Shown piece by piece: positions 53,144 to 60,992 of a DNA stretch of 64,000 bases; positions within the stretch are counted from its first letter, which is position 1; every line of letters starts with the position of its first letter. Position numbers and translations under genes: made by a program. The DNA is from Actinophytocola sp963826035 (GTDB lineage Bacteria; Actinomycetota; Actinomycetes; Mycobacteriales; Pseudonocardiaceae). A model generated the notes under the pieces. That model had not been told where the DNA came from and searched no databases. It saw nothing but the letters and a program-made list of their open reading frames with translations. The DNA lies in NCBI GenBank assembly GCA_963826035.1, contig CAWGVZ010000004.1, forward strand, positions 496,001 to 560,000, given 5' to 3'.

Positions 53144-54541
53144 ATGTCGGGGTTCGTGGACTGGTTGCAGCACGACACAGCGGGGCTGCTGGTGCTCGCC
53201 GCGGTGGGCATCGCCGTACTGCTGCTACTGATCATCAAGTTCAAGGTCGAGCCGTTCATCGCGCTGCTGATCATCGGGCTGCTGACCGCGCTGGCCGCCG
53301 GGTTGCCCGTGCAGACGCTCGTCGGCTCGGCGCAGAAACCCGGCGAGTCCTTGCTGGAGACGGGTTTCGGCGGCATCCTCGGCCACATCGCCGCGATCAT
53401 CGGGCTCGGCACGATGCTCGGCGCGATCCTCGAGGCGTCCGGCGGCGCACAGGTGCTGACCCGTTCGCTGCTGCGCGCACTCGGCGAGAACCGGGCACCG
53501 CTGGCCATGGGGCTCGCCGGGTTGATCTTCGGCGTGCCGGTCTTCTTCGACGTCGGCATCTTCGTGCTGGCGCCGTTGGTCTACGTGGCGGCCAAGCAGA
53601 GCGGCCGCTCGATCCTGCTGTACTGCCTGCCGTTGCTCGCCGGCTTGTCGGTCACCCACGCGTTCCTGCCGCCGCACCCGGGACCGGTGGCCGCGGCCGG
53701 ACTGCTGGGCGTCGACCTCGGCTGGGTGATCCTCATGGGTGCCGTGTGCGCCATTCCCGCCTGGTACCTCGGCGGTGTGGTGTTCTCCGCGTGGGTGGGC
53801 AAGCGGCTGCACATCCCGGTGCCGGAGGAGATGCTGGCCGTCTCAGTGTCCGATTCGGACGATCGGGAGGAGCCCTCGCTCGGCCTGGTCGTGGGGATCA
53901 TCGCGATCCCGCTGGTGCTGATCCTGGCCGGCACGTTCGGCAGCATCTGGCTGCCCGCGGGCTCGACCGTCGTCGGGATCGCGAACTTCATCGGTACTCC
54001 CGCGGTGGCGCTGACCATCGCCGTGCTGCTCGCGTTCTGGCTGCTCGGCTACCGGCGCGGGATGACCAGGGCGCAGGTGGCGGAGATGGGGGCGGTGTCG
54101 CTGCGCCCGGTGGGCATGATCCTGCTGGTGGTGGGCGCGGGCGCGTTCTACGGCGCCGTGCTGCGCGCCACGGGCATCGGCGACGTGATCGCCGCCGCGC
54201 TCGACGACGCCGGCCTGCCGGTGATCTTCGCGGCGTACGTGATCAGCTGCGCGCTGCGGATCGCCCAAGGTTCCGCCACGGCCGCCATCGCGGCCACCGC
54301 GGCGATCATCGGCCCGACCATCTCCGACGTCGGCTACTCCCAGCCGCGGCTGGCCCTGATCGTGGCGGCCATCTGCGCCGGCTCGATCATCGCGTCCCAC
54401 GTGAACGACGGCGGGTTCTGGATCGTGTCCCGGTACTTCGGCATCTCCGTGAAGGACACGCTGAAGACGTGGACGGTGCTGGAGACCATCCTGTCGGTGG
54501 CGGGCTTCGCGGTGGCGGCCCTCCTCATGGCGATCCTCTAG
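53144..54541 (+). CDS. GntP-family sugar-acid permease
   Basis: 465 aa, about 12-14 membrane segments. GVPVFFDVGIFVLAPLVYVAAK, LSVTHAFLPPHPGPVAAA and GSATAAIAATAAIIGP are the gluconate:H+ symporter (GntP) signatures. Being last in the operon, it probably imports the sugar acid handled by the upstream enzymes, such as N-acetylglucosaminate, glucosaminate or gluconate. A preceding GGGG ribosome site is visible. Confidence 0.92.
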   Translation: MSGFVDWLQHDTAGLLVLAAVGIAVLLLLIIKFKVEPFIALLIIGLLTALAAGLPVQTLVGSAQKPGESLLETGFGGILGHIAAIIGLGTMLGAILEASGGAQVLTRSLLRALGENRAPLAMGLAGLIFGVPVFFDVGIFVLAPLVYVAAKQSGRSILLYCLPLLAGLSVTHAFLPPHPGPVAAAGLLGVDLGWVILMGAVCAIPAWYLGGVVFSAWVGKRLHIPVPEEMLAVSVSDSDDREEPSLGLVVGIIAIPLVLILAGTFGSIWLPAGSTVVGIANFIGTPAVALTIAVLLAFWLLGYRRGMTRAQVAEMGAVSLRPVGMILLVVGAGAFYGAVLRATGIGDVIAAALDDAGLPVIFAAYVISCALRIAQGSATAAIAATAAIIGPTISDVGYSQPRLALIVAAICAGSIIASHVNDGGFWIVSRYFGISVKDTLKTWTVLETILSVAGFAVAALLMAIL

Positions 54542-54630
54542 CCACCCGAACGAAGTATATTCGACTCTTGCACACATGAACCCGAGTAGCTACCGTCGGA
54601 GCCAGGCGACCACAACCGGAGGCTCCGACG

Positions 54631-54822
54631 GCACTCAGACAGCTCGCCGGCCAGTGCGACGACAAGACCACCTGTCCGGGTGTAGGGATCGACGAGGATC
54701 AGCCGGATGAGGTCATCATCGTGGGTGCCCACCTCGTTCAGGCACCTGTACCGCTCGAGCCGGGCGAGGTTGCCGTCAGGCTGTCCATCCAACTGCTCCA
54801 GGACACACGTCTCGGGACGTGA
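54631..54822 (+). pseudogene. small QCDDKTTC protein, start lost
   Basis: An open frame without any start codon encodes LRQLAGQCDDKTTCPGVGID, PDEVIIVGAHL and PGEVAVRL, typical of small proteins that accompany DUF6879/Scr1-HTH modules. An ATG in another frame at 54576 (MNPSSYRR) suggests a frameshift near the start. Confidence 0.55.
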
Positions 54823-54825
54823 CCG

Positions 54826-55352
54826 ATGAACCTGCAGGATCTCGAACACCTCATGGACCAGGTGCGCGAATCGTGCTTCCGCCTGGAATCGTTGCCGCAG
54901 TACCTGGTCCCACAGGAGGCTGCGGAGTTCGCCGCCTGGCGCGCCGGGAGTCCGAGGCCGCGGCGGACGCCCCAGAACAATGCGTGGCTGGCCGAACTCG
55001 AGCAGATCGTCGCTCGCGGCATCCGCTGGTACCGGGTGCGCATTCTCGATCATCCGCTGACCGACTACAGCAGGTTCGAACTGGCGGATATCGAGACACA
55101 CAAGCGGCAGGCCAGCAGACCTATGTCGCCGACCGCCGAGACCACGGACAACTGGCCGACCTGCACGAGGACTTCTGGCTCCTGGGCGACCAGACGGCCG
55201 TGCGCATGGTCTATGACGACGACGGGCATTTTGTCCACCCGGTACCAGTCGACGATGTCACCAGGTATGTCCGAATGAGGGACACAGCGATGGCGTGCGC
55301 CGAACCGCTGCCCGACTATCTCGCGCGAACCCAGGTTCGACTCACCACATGA
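54826..55352 (+). pseudogene. DUF6879-family protein, frameshifted
   Basis: The first part (54826 to about 55115) reads ESLPQYLVPQEAAEFAAWRAG and RWYRVRILDHPLTDYSRFELADIETHKR. The family sequence then continues in the +2 frame: GQLADLHEDFWLLGDQTAVR, MVYDDDGHFV and VDDVTRYVRMRDTA, to 55352. A single frameshift near 55110-55120 separates them. The stop overlaps the HTH gene (ATGA), so the module layout is preserved although the gene is broken. A sequencing error cannot be excluded. Confidence 0.75.
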
Positions 55353-56209
55353 CCGAGCCTGGCGAGGAACAGCGAGACCGACTCGCCGCAGCGCTCCGCG
55401 CTCTGCGGCGGGAATTCGGCCTGAGCACCACAGTTCTCGCCAGCAACCTGGGTTGGTCGCAGGCAAAGGTGTCCCGAACAGAGCTGGGCCAGACGCGACC
55501 GAAGCCACTCGACGTCGACAAATGGGCTCGCTCCACCGGCGCCGACGACGCGCAGCGGCGCGAACTCGTTGAACTGGCGGAACAGGCACTCAACCAGTTC
55601 ACCGAACTGCGCCGGGAACGCGCGCCCGGCCGCCAGCGCGTCCAGCAGGACATCCAGCGCCTGGAGACGGCCGCTTCCGAGATCCGGGTGTTCGCACCGT
55701 CGCTCGTCGTCGGACTGGCCCAGACACGCGCCTACGCCGAAGCGGTGTTCCGGCGTGGCGAACCGTCGCTACCGCAAAGTGAGATAGGTGCCGTTGTCGA
55801 CGCTCGCCTTGCTAGGCAGAAGATTCTCGCGGACCGTGGCAAGACCTTCTACCTGCTGATGGGCGAGGCGGCGTTGCGCCGAAAATTCCTCGAAGCACCG
55901 GACATGCGTATTCAGCTCACCCGATTGATTGAGCTGTCGTCCAAGCGCAACGTATCCGTCGGCGTGATCCCATTCGACGCGGATGAGCGGGTCCATCAGT
56001 ACCACGGCTTCGAGATCATCGGCGCACCACACGCTGATCAGGAGGCCATGGTCAGTGCCGTCAACCTGACCCGAACGATCAACGTCCGCTCCGCTGACGA
56101 GATTGACTTGTACCTCTCACATTTCGACGCTCTGCGTGAAGGAGCAGTGGAAGGCGCCCGGCTTCGAACACTCATTCAGGGGGTGCTGGCGGAACTCCCT
56201 GACGACTGA
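55349..56209 (+). CDS. Scr1/DUF5753-type helix-turn-helix protein
   Basis: 286 aa. N-terminal HTH (about 10-65: LRALRREFGLSTTVLASNLG, WSQAKVSRTELGQTRP), then the DUF5753 domain (EIRVFAPSLVVGLAQTRAYAEAVF, RQKILADRGKTFYLLMGEAALRR, VGVIPFD, YLSHFDALREGAV). Such proteins are abundant in actinobacteria and control adjacent small genes, sometimes in toxin-antitoxin-like pairs. The start overlaps the DUF6879 stop. Confidence 0.88.
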   Translation: MTEPGEEQRDRLAAALRALRREFGLSTTVLASNLGWSQAKVSRTELGQTRPKPLDVDKWARSTGADDAQRRELVELAEQALNQFTELRRERAPGRQRVQQDIQRLETAASEIRVFAPSLVVGLAQTRAYAEAVFRRGEPSLPQSEIGAVVDARLARQKILADRGKTFYLLMGEAALRRKFLEAPDMRIQLTRLIELSSKRNVSVGVIPFDADERVHQYHGFEIIGAPHADQEAMVSAVNLTRTINVRSADEIDLYLSHFDALREGAVEGARLRTLIQGVLAELPDD

Positions 56210-56228
56210 CGCACCGCGAACGATGAGT

Positions 56229-56258
56229 GGGCCCCGGCGGTAGCCGCCGCCGAGGCCC
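56229..56258 (+). terminator. hairpin after first HTH gene
   Basis: GGGCC...GGCGG pairs with GCCGCC...GGCCC, 20 bp after the stop codon. A nearly identical hairpin follows the second HTH gene (57538-57567). Confidence 0.65.
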
Positions 56259-56294
56259 GGATGCAGTCCCGTCCGATCAAAGAAGGGCTTTGCC

Positions 56295-56363
56295 ATGCCC
56301 ACTGTAGCCGACAGATCCATGCCTTCGGGGCAACCGCGACGTACGCCCGCGGATGAGCCGTGA
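56295..56363 (+). pseudogene. truncated copy of small MPT-leader gene
   Basis: The sequence before the ATG (GATCAAAGAAGGGCTTTGCC) almost repeats that before 57606. The frame starts MPTVADRSMPSG but stops after 22 residues. It overlaps the next start by GTGA. It is probably a decayed paralogue of the 80-aa protein at 57606. Confidence 0.5.
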
Positions 56364-56770
56364 TCTTGCCATCGGACGAGTGGCAGTCCGCGGAGGTCCA
56401 CTGGCACGCCTACTCCGAACGTCGAACTCCCGGGAACGCCGGACTGCGTCCGACCCGCCTCGCCCGTGAGCCGGAGGCCACGCTGCACTCGCCGTGGCAG
56501 GTCACGCGGTGCACCGACCAGCACACGCGAGAACACGTGCTGCGGAGGGAAGTCTTCGCCCTTCGGGACGGAGTATGGGTCGAGATCGGAGACGAGGAGG
56601 ACCTCGCCCACCTGCGGCACGAGAACTTCCTGATCGCGTCGCGCGGCGGTTCGATCTACACCGACATCTACACCGGGGACCGGCATCACGATCTCTACGT
56701 GGAGGCGGTGACCGATGTCCAGTGCCAGCACGACTGTGCCGATTCCGAGGCCGATTCCGAGCCGGAGTGA
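56360..56770 (+). CDS. hypothetical protein
   Basis: 136 aa from GTG 56360. The compact domain has VHWHAYSERRTP, LREVFALRDGVWVEIG-like beta strands and HHDLYVEAVTDV, with an acidic tail (DCADSEADSEPE). I do not recognise the family. It lies between two HTH genes in a mobile-looking module and may be a regulatory target or partner. Confidence 0.55.
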   Translation: MILPSDEWQSAEVHWHAYSERRTPGNAGLRPTRLAREPEATLHSPWQVTRCTDQHTREHVLRREVFALRDGVWVEIGDEEDLAHLRHENFLIASRGGSIYTDIYTGDRHHDLYVEAVTDVQCQHDCADSEADSEPE

Positions 56771-56873
56771 ACCACCGATCGCCGACAACTGCCCGGCCGG
56801 CGGTGATCATGTCGGGATTCCCGTGCAAGGCAAGAACTATCAGGTCTGCGCGAAGTGCGGCAGGCGGTGCTGA
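56715..56873 (+). CDS. small zinc-ribbon-like protein
   Basis: 52 aa in a frame overlapping the end of the previous gene. The C-terminal half has NCPAGGDHVGIPVQGKNY followed by CAKCGRRC, a plausible zinc knuckle (Cys, His, CxxC). The N-terminal half is low-complexity (PIPRPIPSRS), so a later start is possible. Similar short zinc ribbons are common in HTH-linked actinobacterial clusters. Confidence 0.5.
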   Translation: MSSASTTVPIPRPIPSRSEPPIADNCPAGGDHVGIPVQGKNYQVCAKCGRRC

Positions 56874-56883
56874 CCGATTCGAG

Positions 56884-56928
56884 TTGCCGGACGGTTAGTC
56901 ACCTACTTAGATCCAGCAGGTGACTAAC
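56884..56928 (+). promoter_or_regulatory. leaderless promoter and operator of second HTH gene
   Basis: TTGCCG (56884-56889) and TTAGAT (56907-56912) with 17-bp spacing put the transcription start at the GTG (56920). GTTAGTCACCT (56894-56904) and AGGTGACTAAC (56918-56928) form a perfect 11-bp inverted repeat spanning promoter and start codon, indicating autoregulation. Confidence 0.7.
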
Positions 56929-57534
56929 GATCGGGAGCGGCTCGGCCATGCCCTGCGGACACTGCGCCGTGACGCTGAACTGTCGACCACCGAACTGGCC
57001 GCGACGCTGCACTGGTCGCAGTCCAAGGTGTCCAGAGTGGAGCGTGGCGCCACGCCCGCCCGGCCGCACGAGGTCGAGGCCTGGGCGCTCGCCACGGGCG
57101 CGCGGCCGTCGGCGGACCTCCTGGCTCTCGCGGCCCAGTTGACCGCCCAGGCAACCGCCCGACGCAGGGAACTGGCGCCCGGCGCCGTCCGCGCACGGGA
57201 AGAAGTCGCCTGGCTGGCTGAGCACGCCTCGCTGGTCCGGGCGTTCGGTGTCGACGTCGTCCCCGAGCCCACGTCCGCGCCATGCCGGCTGCTCACGACC
57301 GAGGCGGCGCTGGCCAACCACCTGCCGCACCTGGACGTCGACGTGGTGCCGCTCGGCGCGCCCGTCCGTGTCTTCTGTTCGTTCACCGTGTTCGACGAGG
57401 CGCTGGTGCTCGTGACCACCCTGACGAGGACCGTGCACGTCCGCGACCGCGCCGAGATCTCGCGATACGTCGCGCACTTCGAGGAGTTACGCGGGGCATC
57501 GGTCCCCCTGTGCGACCTGGTCGCCAACCGATAA
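56920..57534 (+). CDS. Scr1-like helix-turn-helix protein, short form
   Basis: 204 aa. The HTH (LRTLRRDAELSTTELAATLH, WSQSKVSRVERGATP) is clearly related to the gene at 55349, but the effector region is shorter: it keeps VFCSFTVFDEALVLVTTLTRTVHVRDRAEISRYVAHFEELR and lacks most of the central DUF5753 core. It is a tandem duplicate with internal loss. GTG at 56920 sits in the operator and probably begins a leaderless message. Confidence 0.82.
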   Translation: MTNDRERLGHALRTLRRDAELSTTELAATLHWSQSKVSRVERGATPARPHEVEAWALATGARPSADLLALAAQLTAQATARRRELAPGAVRAREEVAWLAEHASLVRAFGVDVVPEPTSAPCRLLTTEAALANHLPHLDVDVVPLGAPVRVFCSFTVFDEALVLVTTLTRTVHVRDRAEISRYVAHFEELRGASVPLCDLVANR

Positions 57535-57537
57535 AAC

Positions 57538-57567
57538 GGGCCCCGGCGGTGGCAGCCGCCGAGGCCC
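57538..57567 (+). terminator. hairpin after second HTH gene
   Basis: GGGCCCCGGCGG pairs with GCCGCCGAGGCCC, 4 bp after the stop. It precedes a shared AAGAAGGG ribosome site and so may attenuate the next small gene. Confidence 0.65.
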
Positions 57568-57605
57568 AGAACGCAATTCCCATCCCGTCAAAGAAGGGCC
57601 TTGCC

Positions 57606-57848
57606 ATGCCAACTCTAGTCCCACCAGGCGAAGAACCGCCCCCGATACTGCTCGTACGGCTGAAGCCCGACGTGGTCGGCGAGAGCCGCCGCCAAGTGCA
57701 CGTCGTCCCGCTTTCGTCGGTCACGCCCGATACCTTCACCACCTACTGCGGGCTGCGCCTGGCCCGGCAGGACGCCGAGACGCTCGCCGAACCGGCGGGC
57801 ATGCCGTGCTATCCGTGCCTCGCGCGCGCTCCGCATCGAGCCAAGTGA
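57606..57848 (+). CDS. small CxxC protein downstream of HTH gene
   Basis: 80 aa. MPTLVPPGEEPPPILLVRLK, then FTTYCGLRLARQDAETLAEP and GMPCYPCLARAP, a Cys...CxxC arrangement compatible with zinc binding. Homologues usually sit next to Scr1-type HTH genes. It lies behind a hairpin and an AAGAAGGG ribosome site. Function unknown; likely a regulated partner of the HTH protein. Confidence 0.7.
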   Translation: MPTLVPPGEEPPPILLVRLKPDVVGESRRQVHVVPLSSVTPDTFTTYCGLRLARQDAETLAEPAGMPCYPCLARAPHRAK

Positions 57849-57917
57849 TTGGTTTAGACCCTTGTGCGGGTGGGGCGGTGGCCTTAGCATCCGTTGTTGC
57901 CAGTGACGAAACGTCCA

Positions 57918-57932
57918 TTGCGTGACATGCAA
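57918..57932. promoter_or_regulatory. TTGC-N7-GCAA operator before sugar ABC importer
   Basis: TTGCGTGACATGCAA resembles TTGCGTATGTTGCAA at 49577-49591 (11 of 15 identical). It sits directly before the GGGAG ribosome site of the binding-protein gene, suggesting control by the IclR protein at 47763. Confidence 0.5.
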
Positions 57933-57943
57933 CGGGAGTCCAC

Positions 57944-59251
57944 ATGAGAGTCCGACGGACACTGGTGGCCGCCGCGATCGGCCTGCTGGCCATCGGCTGC
58001 GCGCCGCCCCAGGCAAGCAACTCCGGTCCGGACCAGTCCGGTGGCGACGGACCGGTGGGCGAGATGACCGGCGAGCTTCAGGTGTGGCTGTTCCAGGAGG
58101 CGTCCAACGAGGCGAAGGAAGCCGTTGTCGCCGAAGCGAAGACGGAGTTCGAGCAGTCACACGAGGGCGTCACGGTCTCCGTGGAGTACCTGCCGGTCGA
58201 CGGCCGGGCCACCCGGTTCAACGGGGCGTTCAACGACCCGGCGAGCGCACCGGACGTCGCCGAGTTCGGCAACACCGACCTCGCCGGCTACACGGCGTCC
58301 AACGGGTTCGCCGACCTGACGGCCGATCTGGACGCCTGGTCCGACACGGCGGACCTGGTGCCGGCCGTGCTCGACACGGCCAAGGTCGACGGCAAGACCT
58401 ACGGCATCCCGTGGTTCACCGGCACCCGCGCGCTCTACTACCGTACCGACGTGTTCACCGAACTGGGCCTCGAACCGCCCACCACGCTGGCCGAGGTGAC
58501 CGCGGCGGCGCGCGCGATCCGCGCGGCGAAGCCGGACCTGTACGGCATCGCGGTCGGCGGCAAGTACCAGTTCGCGTTCCTGCCCTACGTGTGGGCGAAC
58601 GGCGGCGATATCGCCACCCAGGACGGCGACACCTGGACCTCGACCATCGACAGCGCGAACGCACGCGCCGGCATCGGCCAGTACGCCGAGCTGATCGCCG
58701 ACGACAGCTGCCCGCCCTCGCAGTGCGCGCAGCTGACCGGCAGCCAGTCGGTCGCCGCGTTCGCCGGCGGCAAGGCCGGCATGACCATCGGCGGCGACTT
58801 CAACCGGGCGGCCGTCGAAGCCGGTGCGGTGAAGGGCAAGTACGCGGTGATCCCGTTGCCCGGCAAGGACTCCGGCGACATCGCCCCCGCGTTCGCCGGC
58901 GGCAACCTGCTCGGCGTCTTCCGCTCGAGCGAGCGGTACACGCTCTCGCTGGAGTTCATCAAGCTGCTCGGTGGCAAGGCCTACCAGCAGAAGATGTACG
59001 AGGCCATGGGCAACATGCCCACGTTCGCCGACGTGCAGGACGAGGTGGCGAACGACGACCCGTTCCTCGCGCCGTTCATCGAAACCGTCCAGGCGGGCAC
59101 CAGGTTCGTGCCGTCCACCCCGGCGTGGACCCAGATCGACGCGCAGGCGATCCTGCCGACGGCCGTGCAACAGGTGGCCACCGGCGCGCTCGACGTGGAC
59201 GCCGCCACCGAGGCCGCGGCCGCCGAGATGAACGCCGCCTTCGGCAGCTGA
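57944..59251 (+). CDS. CUT1 sugar ABC importer, solute-binding lipoprotein
   Basis: 435 aa. Signal peptide with lipobox (AAAIGLLAIGC, Cys 19). SBP_bac_1 fold: TGELQVWLFQEASNEAKEAV, VEYLPVDGRATRFNGAF, PDVAEFGNTDLAGY, GIPWFTGTRALYYRTDVF. Relatives bind N,N'-diacetylchitobiose, GlcNAc or other oligosaccharides. First gene of an operon with two permeases and a GH20 hexosaminidase, which favours chitooligosaccharide uptake. No ATPase is encoded here; a shared MsiK-type ATPase is expected elsewhere. Confidence 0.9.
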   Translation: MRVRRTLVAAAIGLLAIGCAPPQASNSGPDQSGGDGPVGEMTGELQVWLFQEASNEAKEAVVAEAKTEFEQSHEGVTVSVEYLPVDGRATRFNGAFNDPASAPDVAEFGNTDLAGYTASNGFADLTADLDAWSDTADLVPAVLDTAKVDGKTYGIPWFTGTRALYYRTDVFTELGLEPPTTLAEVTAAARAIRAAKPDLYGIAVGGKYQFAFLPYVWANGGDIATQDGDTWTSTIDSANARAGIGQYAELIADDSCPPSQCAQLTGSQSVAAFAGGKAGMTIGGDFNRAAVEAGAVKGKYAVIPLPGKDSGDIAPAFAGGNLLGVFRSSERYTLSLEFIKLLGGKAYQQKMYEAMGNMPTFADVQDEVANDDPFLAPFIETVQAGTRFVPSTPAWTQIDAQAILPTAVQQVATGALDVDAATEAAAAEMNAAFGS

Positions 59252-60156
59252 TGGCGGTCAACCCGGTACGGCGGGGCGAGGGCCGCGCCGCGCTGATCTA
59301 CCTCGTGCCGGCCGCCGTGCTGCTGATCGGGTTGATGGGCTACCCGATCTACCAGCTCGTCGTGATCTCCTTGTACGACTACGGCCAGCCGCAGGCGAGT
59401 GGCGCCGCACCGCTCGTGTTCCTCGGGTTGGACAACTACGTCGAACTGCTCGGCGATCCGCAGTTCTGGGACGTGCTCGGGGCGACCGTGGTCTTCGCCG
59501 CGGTCTGCGTGCTCGGCAGCCTGCTGGTGGGCACGGCGCTGGCCGTACTGGCGAGCCGCGCCAGTCCCGTGCCGCGGATGCTGCTGTTCCTCGCGGCACT
59601 CGGTGCGTGGGCCACGCCGACCATCGCCGGTTCCTACGTGTGGCTCTTCCTGTTCGACCAGGACTTCGGGCTGGTGAACGAGGCGCTCGCGAGCATCGGG
59701 GTCGGTGGGATGGCCGGCCATTCCTGGACGTTCGAGCGGTACTCGGCGTTCGGGCTGGTGGCCGGCGAGATCATCTGGTGCTCGTTCCCGTTCGTCATGG
59801 TGACCATGTACGCGGGTATCAAGGCGATCCCCGGCGAGATACTGGAGGCGGCGTCGCTGGACGGCGCGTCGGCGCGGCGCACTGCGACCACCGTGATCCT
59901 GCCGATCCTACGGCCGCTGCTGGCGATCGCCACCATCCAGTCGATCATCTGGGACTTCAAGGTGTTCACCCAGATCTACGTGATGACGAACGGCGGCGGG
60001 GTGGCCGGGCAGAACCTGGTGCTGAACGTCTTCGCCTACCAGAAGGCGTTCGCCGGGGAGCAGTACGGGCTCGGCGCGGCCATCGGTGTGGTGATGACCG
60101 TGTTGTTGTTGCTCATCACCGGGTTGTACGTGCGGGTGCGGCGGGAGGTCCGGTGA
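59251..60156 (+). CDS. CUT1 sugar ABC importer permease 1
   Basis: 301 aa, overlapping its neighbours by TGATG and GTGA. Six membrane helices; AALIYLVPAAVLLIGLMGYPIYQL starts the fold. The EAA loop is EILEAASLDGASARRTATTVILP. It is the MalF/NgcF-like partner of the next gene. Confidence 0.92.
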   Translation: MAVNPVRRGEGRAALIYLVPAAVLLIGLMGYPIYQLVVISLYDYGQPQASGAAPLVFLGLDNYVELLGDPQFWDVLGATVVFAAVCVLGSLLVGTALAVLASRASPVPRMLLFLAALGAWATPTIAGSYVWLFLFDQDFGLVNEALASIGVGGMAGHSWTFERYSAFGLVAGEIIWCSFPFVMVTMYAGIKAIPGEILEAASLDGASARRTATTVILPILRPLLAIATIQSIIWDFKVFTQIYVMTNGGGVAGQNLVLNVFAYQKAFAGEQYGLGAAIGVVMTVLLLLITGLYVRVRREVR

Positions 60157-60992
60157 AGGGCCGTCAGTTGATTGTGGACATCGCGTGCGTGGTGATCGCC
60201 GCGGTGATCGCGTTTCCCCTGTACTGGATGGTGTTGTCGGCGTTGAAGCCGGCCGGCGAGATCCAGGCGAGCGACCCGCGGCCGTGGACCGTGGCGCCGA
60301 CGTTCGACAGCTTCCGGCGGGTGCTCGACGTCGAGAACTTCGGGCTGTACTTCGTGAACAGCCTCGTGGTGGCGCTGATCGTGGTGGCACTGTCGTTGTT
60401 CTGTTCGTTCCTCGCGGCCGTGGCGTTGTCCCGGTTCCGGTTCCGCGGCCGGACGGTGCTGGTGGTGATGCTGTTGGTGGCGCAGATGATTCCCGTCGAG
60501 GCGCTCACCATCCCGCTGTTCTTCCTCATGCGGTCCTTCGGTGACGTGGTGCCGGCCGTCGGGCTCAACCAGCTCGGCTCGCTCGTGCTGGTGCACCTGG
60601 CGTTCTGCCTGCCGTTCGCCATCTGGATGCTGCGCGGGTTCACGGCGGCCGTGCCGGTGGAACTGGAGGAGGCGGCCGCACTCGACGGCGCGACGCGGTT
60701 CCGGTTCACCTGGCAGGTGCTGTTCCCGCTCGTCGCGCCGGGGCTGGTGGCGGCGAGCGTGGTGTCGTTCATCCACGCGTGGAACGACTTCCTGTTCGCG
60801 CGCACGTTCATCATCTCCGGCACGGAGAACCGGACGCTCCCCTTGGGACTGTTGGTGTTCTTCAAGCCGGAGGAGCAGGATTGGGGTGCGATCATGGCCG
60901 GGGCGACGCTCATGACCATCCCCGTGCTGGTGTTCTTCGTGCTGGTGCAACGACATCTGATCTCGGGAATGGCGGGGGCGATCAAGGGATGA
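60153..60992 (+). CDS. CUT1 sugar ABC importer permease 2
   Basis: 279 aa from GTG 60153. IACVVIAAVIAFPLYWMVLSALKP is the typical MalG-type start; the EAA loop is VELEEAAALDGATRFRFTWQVLFPL; it ends ISGMAGAIKG, the family's C-terminal signature. Coupled to GH20 by ATGA. Confidence 0.93.
   Translation: MKGRQLIVDIACVVIAAVIAFPLYWMVLSALKPAGEIQASDPRPWTVAPTFDSFRRVLDVENFGLYFVNSLVVALIVVALSLFCSFLAAVALSRFRFRGRTVLVVMLLVAQMIPVEALTIPLFFLMRSFGDVVPAVGLNQLGSLVLVHLAFCLPFAIWMLRGFTAAVPVELEEAAALDGATRFRFTWQVLFPLVAPGLVAASVVSFIHAWNDFLFARTFIISGTENRTLPLGLLVFFKPEEQDWGAIMAGATLMTIPVLVFFVLVQRHLISGMAGAIKG

Noticed and set aside
54538..55101. 187-codon leftward frame
   Set aside because: It lies opposite clear QCDDKTTC and DUF6879 family sequence and has no motif of its own.
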